NCBI RefSeq assembly: GCF_025137375.1
Contig: NZ_CP073720.1
Location: forward strand, 10,430,954-10,494,953
DNA: 64,000 nt
DNA from: Dactylosporangium fulvum
GTDB taxonomy: Bacteria; Actinomycetota; Actinomycetes; Mycobacteriales; Micromonosporaceae
Reading direction: 5' to 3'
A model generated the notes under the pieces. The model was not told where the DNA came from, searched no databases, and worked only from the letters and a program-made list of their open reading frames with translations. The number at the start of each line of letters is the position of its first letter. Position 1 is the first letter of the stretch. The position numbers were made by a program, and so were the translations under genes. This document shows, piece after piece, positions 7,979-17,274 of this stretch.

Positions 7979-8028
7979 ACCCGCAGCCCGCACAGCGGGT
8001 TGACAACCGGGTGGCGCCATCGGACACG

Positions 8029-10569
8029 ATGAGCGCAGACGTGATGCAGAACCAACCGCGAACCGACGACGCGACCAACTGGCGCCTGTGGCGCCTCGTT
8101 GGTCCCGTCGTCGTCGGCGGTGCGGTCGTCGGTCTCTGGTCGCTGTGGCATGTCGCCGACTACGGCAACGTCACCTTCTACATGATCGCACCCATCGCGG
8201 CCATGGTGGCCAGCGGATTCGTCCTCATCGAGATCCGCGTCCGATCCATCGTGACCTCCGGCGCGCCCACCGCGGCGGTCAGCGCCGTGGCATCGGCCTT
8301 CCTGCCGCCGCCGATGGTCATCCTGTCCGCCCTGTGCGGCTGGTTCATCCATCAGCTGATGCAGCGGCGCACCGATCCCATGAAGATCAGCTTCAATGTC
8401 GCCAAGGCAACACTCTCCGCGGCGGCGACCACGTTCACCGCGACCGCCTGCGGCGTCCAGCCCATCCTGCTGCACGACGACGTCACGATCGGCAGCCTCA
8501 TCCCCGGCATGGCCGCCGGATCGGTCGCGTTCGCGCTGGTCGACGAGCTGATCGCACGAGCGCTCGTCGCCATCATCACCCACACGTCGTACCGCCAGCG
8601 GCTGCTGGCCCACTGGAACCCGCTGACGATCAGCCGGCTCGGCCAACTCGGCGTGGCGATCGCGACCGTCGCCGCGTACCAGGTCAGCGAATGGCTGCTC
8701 CTCGTCTTCCCGCCGCTCGTCTACGCCATCCACCTGACCTCGGCCAACCGGGTCCGCGCCCGCCAGGGCGACGAGGCCTGGCAGCGGCTCGCCGAGGCCA
8801 CCGACGAGTTCAACTCCGTCGACCAGACCGCGGTCCTCTACGCCGCCGTCCGCCGCGCCGCCGACCTGTTCTCCACGGACGAGGCCGAGGTGGAGATCCG
8901 GCCGCCCAGCGGCGAGTCGCGCCTGGTGCGCAGCAACGGCCGCGAGATCCTCTTCGACGGCGCCCCCCTCGACGCACCCACCGCCGACGGGTTCATGATC
9001 TCGATCGCACTGGAGAGCTACCGCGGCGATGCCGACCTCGGCGAGCTGCGCCTGCGCTTCCGCGGACAGATCAACCTGTCCGAGCGGGAGAACTACACAC
9101 TGCGGACCTTCGCCGCCGCCCTGTGCACCGCCATCCGCAACGCCGCCACCCACGCCGAGACCCAACGCCTCGCCGAGAGCCACGCCCGCGCCGCCGCCCA
9201 GGACCCGCTGACCCACCTCGCCAACCGGCGGCGTCTCCAGCAGTACGGCGACGAGGTCCTCTCCGCCGTGCCCGCCGCCGGCATCGTCGGCGTCATGCTC
9301 ATCGACCTCAACCACTTCAAAGAGGTCAACGACACCCTCGGCCACGCCGCCGGAGACCGCGTGCTCACCGCCGTCGCCGAGCGGCTTTCCGCCGCCGCCC
9401 GCCCCGGCGACCTCGTGGCCCGGTTCGGCGGCGACGAGTTCGCCGTCGTCCTCGTCGGCCTCAGCGCCCCCGCCCTCGCCGAGGTCCGCGCCCACGCGAT
9501 CCTCGATGCGCTCGCCCCGCCGATCGAGCTCGACGATATGCGGATCAGTGTCGAGGCCAGCTGCGGCGTTACCACCACCGCCAGCGGCGGCAGCATCGGC
9601 GAGCTCCTCCGCCGCGCCGACGTGGCGATGTACCAGGCAAAACAGGAAGGCCAGCGGGTCGTCGTCTACGCACACGCCCGCGACACCGCCGACGTCGGCT
9701 CCCTCACCCTCGGCGGTGACCTCGCCCGCGCCGTGGCCGAGCGGCAGTTCACCGTCAACTTCCAGCCGATCGTCGACCTCGCCAGCGGTCAGGTCATCGC
9801 CGCCGAGGCACTGACCCGCTGGCACCACCCCGACCGCGGTGACCTCGCCCCCGACCGCTTCCTCGGCGCCATCGAACGCTCCGGCCAGCTCGCCGCATTC
9901 GCCGACGCCGTCCTCGACCAGGCCTTGCTGGCCGTCTCCCTCTGGGCCGACCACGGCCACCCCATCCCGGTCGCCGTCAACGTCTCGCCCCGCAGCCTGC
10001 TCGACCCGTCCTTCCCCGACGCGGTCGCCCGCCGCCTCGGCGCACGCGGTGTCCCCTCCTCGGCACTGGTCATCGAGCTCACCGAGTCGGTCACGCTCAG
10101 CAAGCTCGAGGTCGTCGACGACGTCCTTGCCGCCCTGCGCGACCAGGGCATCCGGCTCGCCCTCGACGACTTCGGCACCGGGTTCTCGTCACTGGCCACC
10201 CTCGCCCGGGTCCCGGTCGACGAGCTGAAGATCGACCGGAGTTTCGTCGCCGCCATGAACGCCTCCGCCCCCGGCGCCGTGGTCCGTTCGACCATCGACC
10301 TCGGCCGCAGCCTCGACCTCGTGGTCGTCGCCGAAGGCGTCGAACGCGAAGAGCAACGCCAGCAACTGTGGGAGCTCGGCTGCCCAGCCGGGCAGGGACA
10401 CCTCTTCGCCCGCGCCATGCCCGCCGACCGGCTGCTCGCCGCTCTCCAGCGCGGCGACGGCGTCCTCGCCGCGCCGCTGCACGACACCGGCGCCGTCATC
10501 CGGATGTCCCGCACCCGCCGGTCCCGCCGCCCGGGCCCGAGCGAGGCCGGGCGAGAATGGTCGACATAA
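8029..10569 (+). CDS. membrane GGDEF-EAL cyclic-di-GMP enzyme
   Basis: Predicted 846-residue protein. The N terminus has about six to eight membrane segments (residues roughly 20-240). A linker follows, then a GGDEF domain with intact R-F-GGDEF-F around residues 465-471, then an EAL domain starting near E593-A-L with TRWHHP and DDFGTGFSSL. Both catalytic signatures look complete, so it could make and degrade cyclic-di-GMP. The start at 8029 (MSADVMQNQ) is a best guess: the frame is open from 7891, another ATG lies at 8044 and no clear ribosome site marks any of them. The stop overlaps the next start by 13 nt, indicating co-transcription. Confidence 0.92.
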   Translation: MSADVMQNQPRTDDATNWRLWRLVGPVVVGGAVVGLWSLWHVADYGNVTFYMIAPIAAMVASGFVLIEIRVRSIVTSGAPTAAVSAVASAFLPPPMVILSALCGWFIHQLMQRRTDPMKISFNVAKATLSAAATTFTATACGVQPILLHDDVTIGSLIPGMAAGSVAFALVDELIARALVAIITHTSYRQRLLAHWNPLTISRLGQLGVAIATVAAYQVSEWLLLVFPPLVYAIHLTSANRVRARQGDEAWQRLAEATDEFNSVDQTAVLYAAVRRAADLFSTDEAEVEIRPPSGESRLVRSNGREILFDGAPLDAPTADGFMISIALESYRGDADLGELRLRFRGQINLSERENYTLRTFAAALCTAIRNAATHAETQRLAESHARAAAQDPLTHLANRRRLQQYGDEVLSAVPAAGIVGVMLIDLNHFKEVNDTLGHAAGDRVLTAVAERLSAAARPGDLVARFGGDEFAVVLVGLSAPALAEVRAHAILDALAPPIELDDMRISVEASCGVTTTASGGSIGELLRRADVAMYQAKQEGQRVVVYAHARDTADVGSLTLGGDLARAVAERQFTVNFQPIVDLASGQVIAAEALTRWHHPDRGDLAPDRFLGAIERSGQLAAFADAVLDQALLAVSLWADHGHPIPVAVNVSPRSLLDPSFPDAVARRLGARGVPSSALVIELTESVTLSKLEVVDDVLAALRDQGIRLALDDFGTGFSSLATLARVPVDELKIDRSFVAAMNASAPGAVVRSTIDLGRSLDLVVVAEGVEREEQRQQLWELGCPAGQGHLFARAMPADRLLAALQRGDGVLAAPLHDTGAVIRMSRTRRSRRPGPSEAGREWST

Positions 10570-11795
10570 CCATCGACCGCCGCACCCGCCTCCTCGACGC
10601 CGGCTTCTACGCGCTCTGTGCCGCGTTCGCCGGCGTCACCGCGCTGACGTCAACACTGATGCCGCACCGCGCATGGGGCGCCATCGCCTGGTTCGGCTAT
10701 GCCGCCGCCGCGCTGCTCGCACTCACCGGCCTGATCCGGCGCACCTGGCTCGTCAGCTTCGTCTACGTCGCCGTGGCGCTCGTGCCCCTCGTCACGCAGG
10801 CCGTCCAGCGCGCCGGCGGGCGCACCGACCGCGCGCAGGAAGAGGTCCTCGTCGTCGAGCAGGCCGGCGAACGGCTGCTCGCCACCGGCACCCCCTACCT
10901 CAACCGCCCGTCGATCGCCGCCCTGCCCACCGGTGAGCAACTGCTCGGCTACACCCCGTACCAACCCGGTATGGCCCTCTTCGGCCTGCCGCGCGCCACC
11001 CTCGGATCCGCCTGGTGGACCGATGCCAGGATCTGGTTCGCCGTCGTCACCACGGGATTGATCTGGTACGCGCTGAGCCTCCTGCGCCCACGCTCCACCG
11101 TCCTGGTCGCACAGGCCGTACTCGCCCTCCCCCTGTGCACACTGACGCTCGCGACCGGCGGCGACGACCTGCCCGTCCTGGCACTCGCCCTGCTCGCGAT
11201 CGCGTTCGCGGCCCGCAGCCGGTTCCTGGCCGCCGGAGTGGCGGTCGGCCTGGCCGGCGCCCTGAAGCTCTTCGCCCTGCCCGTGGCCGTGGTACTGCTG
11301 CTGCTCGCCTGGCGGACCGGACGCCTCCCGGCCGCACGGCGGTTCGCCTCAGGCGCATTCGGCCTCCCCCTCCTGGCCCTGCTGCCGCCACTGCTGGCCG
11401 GCTTCGACGCCTACGTCGAAAACGTCCTGCGCTTCCCCTCCGGGCACGGCCTGGTCACCAGCCCCGCGCAGTCGCCGCTGCCCGGGCATCTCATCGCCGA
11501 AGCGCTGCCCGCCGGGAAGTACATCTCCCTGGGTCTACTCCTTCTGGCGGCCCTGGCGCTCGGCTGGTGGCTCCTGCGCCGTCCGCCCGCCGGTGCCGGT
11601 GCCGCCGCGCTGGTCGTCGCCGTGGGGCTGACCTGCGCCATCATGCTCACGCCGACCACACGGTTCGGATACCTGCTCTACCCCGCCGCGTTCCTCGCCC
11701 TGTGGGGGTCACTGCGCACTCGCGCAGCGGACACCGACGCCGATACGGAGGACCGGACCCGCGACCGCATGACGCGGACCGCCCCCACGGCGTAG
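10557..11795 (+). CDS. multi-pass membrane protein, GT87/DUF2029-like
   Basis: Predicted 412-residue membrane protein with about ten hydrophobic segments. An extracytoplasmic-type loop contains GTPYLNR and YTPYQPGMALFGLPRA. The aromatic/proline loop after the first helices resembles GT-C glycosyltransferases of the GT87/DUF2029 type, which use polyprenyl-phosphate sugars. The ATG at 10557 lies inside the end of the GGDEF-EAL gene, so the two are likely coupled, and cyclic-di-GMP could influence a surface glycan; that link is inference. No experimental function can be assigned. Confidence 0.65.
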   Translation: MVDITIDRRTRLLDAGFYALCAAFAGVTALTSTLMPHRAWGAIAWFGYAAAALLALTGLIRRTWLVSFVYVAVALVPLVTQAVQRAGGRTDRAQEEVLVVEQAGERLLATGTPYLNRPSIAALPTGEQLLGYTPYQPGMALFGLPRATLGSAWWTDARIWFAVVTTGLIWYALSLLRPRSTVLVAQAVLALPLCTLTLATGGDDLPVLALALLAIAFAARSRFLAAGVAVGLAGALKLFALPVAVVLLLLAWRTGRLPAARRFASGAFGLPLLALLPPLLAGFDAYVENVLRFPSGHGLVTSPAQSPLPGHLIAEALPAGKYISLGLLLLAALALGWWLLRRPPAGAGAAALVVAVGLTCAIMLTPTTRFGYLLYPAAFLALWGSLRTRAADTDADTEDRTRDRMTRTAPTA

Positions 11796-11804
11796 ACAGG
11801 AGGT

Positions 11805-12431
11805 ATGGGTTACCGCAACCGGCTCGAGGCCGGCGCGGCACTCGCCGACCGGCTCACGCACTACACCGGCCGCACCGATGCCATCGTGCTGGGACTGGTA
11901 CGCGGCGGCGTGCCGGTCGCCGCCGAGGTGGCGCACCGCCTGCGCCTCCCGCTGGACGTTCTCGTCGTGCGCAAGCTGGGCGTGCCGTGGGCGCCCGAGG
12001 TGGCGTTCGGCGCCGTGGGCCCGGGTGGCGTGCAGGTCCTCAACGAGGAGATCTCGACCCGCCTGGAGCCCGACGAGATGGCGCCCGTGATCCGCCACGA
12101 GAACCACGAACTCACCCGCCGCGAACGCCTCTTCCGCCTGGGCCGCGGCGACCTGGACCTCACCGGCCTGGTCGCCGTGGTCGTCGACGACGGCCTGGCG
12201 ACCGGCGCCACCGCGCAGGCCGCGGTGGTCGTGGCCCGTGCATTGGGCGCCACCCGCGTCGTGCTGGCCGCCCCGGTAGGCGCTGCGGCCGCGGTCGACC
12301 GCCTCCGCCACCTGGCCGACGAGGTGATCTGCCCACTGACGGCAGTGGATTTCGGCTCGGTCAGCCGCTACTACGACGACTTCCGCCAGATCGCCGACGC
12401 CGAGGTCTCCCGTCTCCTGTCTGCGGCGTAG
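11805..12431 (+). CDS. phosphoribosyltransferase family protein
   Basis: Predicted 208-residue type I phosphoribosyltransferase-fold protein. The PRPP-binding loop is VVVDDGLATGATAQAA. The N-terminal part has GLVRGGVPVAAEVA and VVRKLGVPWAPEVAFGAV, typical of stand-alone actinobacterial predicted phosphoribosyltransferases of unknown substrate. The ATG at 11805 follows a strong AGGAGGT site by two bases, tight but the only reasonable start. It begins 9 nt after the membrane gene ends, so it probably belongs to the same transcript. Confidence 0.9.
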   Translation: MGYRNRLEAGAALADRLTHYTGRTDAIVLGLVRGGVPVAAEVAHRLRLPLDVLVVRKLGVPWAPEVAFGAVGPGGVQVLNEEISTRLEPDEMAPVIRHENHELTRRERLFRLGRGDLDLTGLVAVVVDDGLATGATAQAAVVVARALGATRVVLAAPVGAAAAVDRLRHLADEVICPLTAVDFGSVSRYYDDFRQIADAEVSRLLSAA

Positions 12432-12485
12432 GCCACCGCCCGCGCTCTCGTCGCACACCGCTGCACGGCCACGCTCGTCTCGGCG

Positions 12486-15400
12486 CTAGATCGCCATGTC
12501 GACGAACCGGGACAGGTGCAGCTGCGCGGCGACCGTCACCGTGTCGGTCGGGCCGTTTCGGTGCTTGGCGACGATGAAGTCCGCCTCACCGGCCCGCGGC
12601 GACTCCTTGTCGTAGTAGTCGTCCCGGTGCAGCAAGATCACGACGTCGGCGTCCTGCTCGATCGAGTTATGGGTGGCGATGCCGTTGGCCACGAAGTTGT
12701 GCACCCCGGTGACCGTCGCATCGAACACCTCCATCTCACCAAGACTCTCGATCGACCTGATCTCGTCCCAGAAGATGTCGTTGGTCGCGTGGAGATCCAA
12801 CTCGGCACTGTCCAGAACCGCAGCGACCTGAGCAAGCCGGGAACGGCTCGGTGCGTGCTTCCACATCGTGCTGCCACTGAACTGCGTTCCCATAGCCAGC
12901 GCAAACTCGCGATGCGTCATATCTGCCTCGAGCAGCACCTTGCGCACGGAGTTCCAGACCTCCTTGGGCACCGTGTCCACGTTGGTGTTGCTCTTGACCG
13001 CTTCCAGCGCCGCACGCAGACGTTCGCATTGACGGGCCCGTTTCCCGTAGACACCGATCTCTCGAATGAACCGAAGCTGATCGTCGCGGCCCGAGATGTC
13101 CAACGTGTACTGCGGCCGGTAGGGACCTGGCGTGACCGTCCGAACCCTTGCGGTGATCCCGAAGCGCAGCAGCAGGCGGGAAATGCCCTGCAGCATCGCC
13201 TCGCTCGTGGAAGCGAAGTAGACACGTCCTCCGCTCCCACCGCCGGTGCGTGTCGTCACCGACCCGTCCGTGGCCCACAGGTGGCGGAGAAATACCTTGA
13301 TCTGTTCTTTCGGCAGGGCGAACAAGCTCTCCGGCAGAAACTTCTCGTGTGAACGCAGCCCGAAGAGGCCGAGCTTGTCCAGCCATTCGGCAATTGGATT
13401 CCGTCGGCCCCGTGCCAGTTGGAAGGGGGCAGGCAGGCGAAGAGTCGTGACTCTCGCAGCCGGGTAGTCGTCTCGAACAGCCGTGACACCGAAGTGCCTT
13501 GCGGCATCGGCGACGGCTCGAAGATTCGCTTCGTCGACACTGGCATAGCGGATCGGCTGACGCTTGACGAAAGATCCGTCACCGAGAAGGTGCGCGAGCA
13601 GCACGACTTCTTCCTCGGGCCACGCCTGCACCTGCAGAGGCGGCGGGACGTGCCGCGGCACGGCCAGACGATGCCCCACCCCGAGTTCGTCGAGCGGCGT
13701 CCAACCCGCAAACGTCAGGAACGGGTGATTTGCGGTCGCGTCGATGACCTTGCCCGACGCGAGACGCATCCGGAAGACCTCCTTGCGTCCACTGGGGAAC
13801 ACATGAGTCATGGTCTGTGCGGTGTACTGCAACTTGTCGTTCAGCGCCCACACCGGAACGTCACGAGCATCGGTTCTGAGGAGCTCACCGAGTGACACCT
13901 CGGCATTGGTGTCGGCCCGCATGACTCGTGTGTCCGCCGTGAGACAACCCGATTCGCGAAGGTCGGACAGCTGGGGACGCTTGTCCGTGCGCTGCTCCGG
14001 GCCACGGTTCAGCTGGCTGACCGCCACCACCGGGCACTCGACCTCCTTGGCCAGCAGCTTCAGGCCACGGGACAGGTCGGCGACCTCCTGCTGCCGGCTC
14101 TCGGTGCGCTTCGGGCTCGTCATGAGCTGCAGATAGTCGACCACGATCAGCTTGAGGTCGTGCCGCTGCTTGAGCCGGCGTGCCTTGGCCCGGATCTCCA
14201 TGAGGTTCATGTTGGGCGTGTCGTCGACGAACAGCGGTGCCTCGCTGATCTCGCCCATCCGCCGCGCGAGCTTGGTCCAGTCGTCGTCGGACAGCTGCCC
14301 GGAGCGCAGCACGTGCAGCGGAACCCGTGCCTCGGCCGAGAGCAGTCGCATGACGATCTCGACCTTCGACATCTCCAGGCTGAAGATCGCCGATGCCATG
14401 TTGTGCTTGACCGACGCCGCCCGGCTGAAGTCCATGGCGGCGGTCGAGTTGTGGGTGGGGATCATCGCTCGGCCGGCCAGGTACATATGGTCGGCGTTGT
14501 CCACCTGGATGCAGCGCACCGGCACGCTCGGCACCGGACGCACAGCTGTGATGTGGCGACTGCCCGTTCGCGCCATGGAGGTTGCCCGGAGCCGCCGACG
14601 GTGGGCCTCGCACTTCTGGTCCAGGCGGAAGACCTCGTCGGTCGTCGAGAAGTCGATCGTGGACGCTGCCGTGCCGTTGACCTTTCTGCGGGTCACGGTG
14701 GCGCGGTACCCCAGACTCACCACCAGCTCGTAGGCACCATCGGCCAGCCGCGCGGAGGTGGTGGTGTACTGAACGTTGCCGGTCGGCGCCACGATGCCGC
14801 CGGTGTCCAGCAGGCCGGCAAGCAGCGCCCGGCGCTGCCGCTCGGAGGCACGGAGGTATGCGTCGGGGATGTGCCCCTCGCCGAGCCCGGCTCCGAGCAT
14901 GTACGGCGGAACTGGGAGGTCGGACCGGTCGGGCAGTTGGAGCGGCCGGGTGTTCTCCACCGCGTGGTTGAGCCGGCCGTCGACGGGGTGCCGCAGCGAG
15001 GCGGCGATCTCGGCGGTCGTGACGATCGGTTCGTGCACGGTCCTCGTCTCGGCGTCCATGTGCTGGTGGACGCGCTGCCGGAGGCCGCTGAGCAGGTCGA
15101 TGCGCGAGTACGGGTGCGGCCGTGGGCCGGCGAGGCGGTGGTTGCTCAGCATGCCCGCTGCACCGGCCTCTCCGGTGGCGACCGGAAGCACGTGTGTGAA
15201 TCGCCGGCCGACCAGCTCACCGGCCGGCCACTGCCGCACCTGTGCGGATTGTCGGCGCCGACCGGCACCGGTGGTGGTCTTCCACAGGTGCTCGGCGTCG
15301 GCGACGATCGTGCTGCCGTCGGAGAACTCGACCTCGTAGCACGGACGGTCGTGCAGCACGTCGAAGGCGTTGACGATCGTGGTGGGACGGCCGTCGGCGC

Positions 15401-16232
15401 CGAGGACCTGGTCGCCGGCCTTGACCGCACCCATCGTCGTCCAGCCGTCGGGGGTGGGCAGCGGCGTGTCGAGCGCCAGGGCCTTCCCGAGGCCGGGGCG
15501 TCCGGCGACGATGATCAGCTGGCCGGCGTGGAGGCCGTTGAGCAGGCGGTCGAGGTCGCTGAAGCCGGTCGGGACGCCGGTCATCATGCCGCCCTGGGCG
15601 CCGACCGCCTCGATCTCGTCGAGGGTCGGTTGGAGCATCTCGGCGAGGACGGCGAAGTCTTCGCTGACGCGCTTCTCGGTGACGTCGTAGATCGCCTGCT
15701 GGGCGAGGTCAACGACGTCGTCGACGTCGCGGCCGCCCTGGCCGCCGGCGCCGTAACCGAGCTGCACGATGCGTGTGCCGGCCTCGATGACCCGGCGCAG
15801 GACGGCGCGCTCGGCGACGATCCGTGCGTAGTACGACGCGTTGGCGGCCGTCGGCACGGCGGCCATGAGGGTGTGCAGGTAGGCGGCGCCGCCGACCTTG
15901 CTGATGGCGCCTGAGTCGCTCAGGGCCGCGGCGACGGTGACCGCGTCGGCGGGCTCGCCGCGACCGTAGAGGTCGAGGATCGCGTCGTAGATGGTCGAGT
16001 GGCTGGGTTTGTAGAAGTCGTGCGTCTTGAGGATCTCGACGACGTCGGCGACGGCGTCCTTGGACAGCAGCATGCCGCCCAGCACGCTCTGCTCGGCGGC
16101 GACGTCCTGTGGTGGGGTGCGTTCGAAGGTCTGGGCGCCGCCGTTCGGGCGGGCGTCAGCCCCGTCGCGCCCCGGCTCTGCCGGTGCTGCCTCGTCCCAA
16201 GGATCCGTCCGCCTGTCGTCGGTGATCGACAC
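12486..16232 (-). CDS. dnaB: replicative DNA helicase DnaB with two inteins
   Basis: A 1248-codon precursor. Three extein pieces (residues 1-250, 596-762, 1190-1248) make a 476-residue DnaB, normal for the hexameric fork helicase. Extein features are the N-terminal primase-interaction domain, PTGFSDLDRLLNG, the Walker A loop GRPGLGK-S, LIVVDYLQLM as Walker B, and DLRESG-SIEQDAD. Intein 1 splits the Walker A loop and intein 2 splits the DLRESG/SIEQD site, so no helicase activity is expected before splicing. The GTG at 16230-16232 with a GGGGG-rich ribosome site is preferred over upstream in-frame codons. Several DnaA boxes lie just upstream. Confidence 0.97.
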   Translation of the reverse strand: MSITDDRRTDPWDEAAPAEPGRDGADARPNGGAQTFERTPPQDVAAEQSVLGGMLLSKDAVADVVEILKTHDFYKPSHSTIYDAILDLYGRGEPADAVTVAAALSDSGAISKVGGAAYLHTLMAAVPTAANASYYARIVAERAVLRRVIEAGTRIVQLGYGAGGQGGRDVDDVVDLAQQAIYDVTEKRVSEDFAVLAEMLQPTLDEIEAVGAQGGMMTGVPTGFSDLDRLLNGLHAGQLIIVAGRPGLGKALALDTPLPTPDGWTTMGAVKAGDQVLGADGRPTTIVNAFDVLHDRPCYEVEFSDGSTIVADAEHLWKTTTGAGRRRQSAQVRQWPAGELVGRRFTHVLPVATGEAGAAGMLSNHRLAGPRPHPYSRIDLLSGLRQRVHQHMDAETRTVHEPIVTTAEIAASLRHPVDGRLNHAVENTRPLQLPDRSDLPVPPYMLGAGLGEGHIPDAYLRASERQRRALLAGLLDTGGIVAPTGNVQYTTTSARLADGAYELVVSLGYRATVTRRKVNGTAASTIDFSTTDEVFRLDQKCEAHRRRLRATSMARTGSRHITAVRPVPSVPVRCIQVDNADHMYLAGRAMIPTHNSTAAMDFSRAASVKHNMASAIFSLEMSKVEIVMRLLSAEARVPLHVLRSGQLSDDDWTKLARRMGEISEAPLFVDDTPNMNLMEIRAKARRLKQRHDLKLIVVDYLQLMTSPKRTESRQQEVADLSRGLKLLAKEVECPVVAVSQLNRGPEQRTDKRPQLSDLRESGCLTADTRVMRADTNAEVSLGELLRTDARDVPVWALNDKLQYTAQTMTHVFPSGRKEVFRMRLASGKVIDATANHPFLTFAGWTPLDELGVGHRLAVPRHVPPPLQVQAWPEEEVVLLAHLLGDGSFVKRQPIRYASVDEANLRAVADAARHFGVTAVRDDYPAARVTTLRLPAPFQLARGRRNPIAEWLDKLGLFGLRSHEKFLPESLFALPKEQIKVFLRHLWATDGSVTTRTGGGSGGRVYFASTSEAMLQGISRLLLRFGITARVRTVTPGPYRPQYTLDISGRDDQLRFIREIGVYGKRARQCERLRAALEAVKSNTNVDTVPKEVWNSVRKVLLEADMTHREFALAMGTQFSGSTMWKHAPSRSRLAQVAAVLDSAELDLHATNDIFWDEIRSIESLGEMEVFDATVTGVHNFVANGIATHNSIEQDADVVILLHRDDYYDKESPRAGEADFIVAKHRNGPTDTVTVAAQLHLSRFVDMAI
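12666..13946 (-). other. DnaB intein 2: class 1, LAGLIDADG endonuclease
   Basis: 427 residues inserted between DLRESG and SIEQDAD. It starts with Cys1 (CLTADTRV), has block B TANH at about residues 71-74, and ends VANGIATHN followed by Ser+1, a canonical class 1 arrangement. The LAGLIDADG homing endonuclease looks intact: LLAHLLGDGS with Asp about 123 and LRHLWATDGS with Asp about 227. The region between the second motif and block F is long. Boundaries are fixed by the terminal Asn codon at 12666-12668 and the Cys codon at 13944-13946. Confidence 0.95.
14448..15482 (-). other. DnaB intein 1: class 3 (Ala1, WCT triplet)
   Basis: 345 residues inserted in the Walker A loop between GLGK and ST. 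The first residue is Ala (ALALDTPLPTPDGW), not Cys or Ser, so standard class 1 splicing is impossible. The class 3 WCT triplet is present: Trp67 in block B (AEHLWKTTT), Cys324 in block F (VRCIQVDN) and Thr343 in the C-terminal IPTHN, with Asn345 last and Ser+1. Two LAGLIDADG-like blocks remain. The first reads LGAGLGEGH with Glu in place of the catalytic Asp; the second is LLAGLLDTGG. Codon limits checked at both ends. Confidence 0.9.
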
Positions 16233-16351
16233 TTCGCCCCCCTCGTCATACCCCCGAGGCCAGTAGACCTCACGGGTATGACAGAAACCGCGCGGCGCGT
16301 GGAGCGCCCCGCGCAACGGTATGGAGCGACTGGCGTTCGTCAAAGTTAGCC

Positions 16352-16481
16352 GGTGGACAAGTCTCTGGACAACCTGTGGAGAGCGGGCCTCAAGGGGTGG
16401 GAAACCTTGTGCACAGACCTGTGGACAACGAGGTTCACCCGGTCGGTAAATCGGCCTTGACCTGGGATTTCGTGATCCACA
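16352..16481 (+). promoter_or_regulatory. DnaA-box cluster upstream of dnaB
   Basis: Within 130 bp there is one perfect DnaA box, TGTGGACAA at 16420-16428 (TTGTCCACA on the other strand). Four degenerate ones are GGTGGACAA at 16352, TCTGGACAA at 16364, TGTGGAGAG at 16375 and TGATCCACA at 16473. The cluster fills the 298-bp divergent gap between dnaB and the next gene and could couple either gene to DnaA. Confidence 0.6.
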
Positions 16482-16530
16482 GCCTGTGTGCGGGAAAAAG
16501 TCGCCGAAGTTTTTTCCGACTGTACGGCCG

Positions 16531-17274
16531 ATGGCGTTCGGATCACGAACGGGTGACGCTCCGGCCGTGGCATACCCGGATTGGGAGAGATCACGGGACA
16601 GCGGTGATCAGCAGTCGCCGGAGACCGGGCGATGGGATCCCCGGCATGAGCGCTGGATCCCGCAGCAGCGCGTGCCCGAGGGCGATGACTACGGCATCGA
16701 GCCGTTTCACGCCCGTACCGATCCCTATGGCCCCCGGCCGGGCCAGGGGCGGGTCCTGGACCACGACGACTACCGGACCGGGGAGTGGACGACCGGCCGT
16801 CAGCGCCGGTACGAGCCGGAGCCACCGCCGCGCCGCCGGCCGGGGTCGCCGGGTGAGGACTACTACGCGGTCCGTCCCCGTGGCCGCCCGGCTCCGCCGC
16901 GGCAGGCCGACGACGAGGACGACGAACTGGACGAGCGCAGCAACTACATCGGCTCGTTCATCGCGACCGCCGGGTGGTACGTGGTGCCGATCCTGGCGTA
17001 CACCATCTGGGCCCTCACGTTGTCCGGTGATCCGCGCGAGGGGTGCGTCGATCCGTTCGGTGTGCCGTGTCCGGCGCCGCGGACGGAGGCGTTGACGAAT
17101 CTGCTCGACAACGGGCCGCAGTTCGCGGTCTCGCTGGCGTTGAGCATCTCGGTGGCGATGTTCCTGGGATGGGCGACGTCGGGGTGGCGGCCGACGGCGA
17201 TCGGTTTTGCGAGTGCCGTCCTGGGTGCCGGTGTCGCCACGGTGCTGTTCGCGGTGCTGGCGACCCAGTTCTGA
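16531..17274 (+). CDS. hypothetical membrane protein with hydrophilic N terminus
   Basis: Predicted 247-residue protein. The first about 130 residues are charged and proline/arginine-rich with repeated Tyr-containing acidic clusters (EGDDYGIEPF, VLDHDDYRTGEW, PGEDYYAV). Three hydrophobic segments follow (YIGSFIATAGWYVVPILAY, FAVSLALSISVAMFLGW, AIGFASAVLGAGVATVLF). A loop with two cysteines (EGCVDPFGVPCPA) lies between the first two. No family recognised. The frame is open from a GTG at 16486; the ATG at 16531 is chosen because the upstream part overlaps the DnaA-box region. Divergent from dnaB. Confidence 0.65.
   Translation: MAFGSRTGDAPAVAYPDWERSRDSGDQQSPETGRWDPRHERWIPQQRVPEGDDYGIEPFHARTDPYGPRPGQGRVLDHDDYRTGEWTTGRQRRYEPEPPPRRRPGSPGEDYYAVRPRGRPAPPRQADDEDDELDERSNYIGSFIATAGWYVVPILAYTIWALTLSGDPREGCVDPFGVPCPAPRTEALTNLLDNGPQFAVSLALSISVAMFLGWATSGWRPTAIGFASAVLGAGVATVLFAVLATQF

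Noticed and set aside
7900..9960. 686-codon minus-strand open frame opposite the GGDEF-EAL gene
   Set aside because: Gly/Asp/Glu/Val-rich antisense frame; GGDEF and EAL motifs are on the plus strand.
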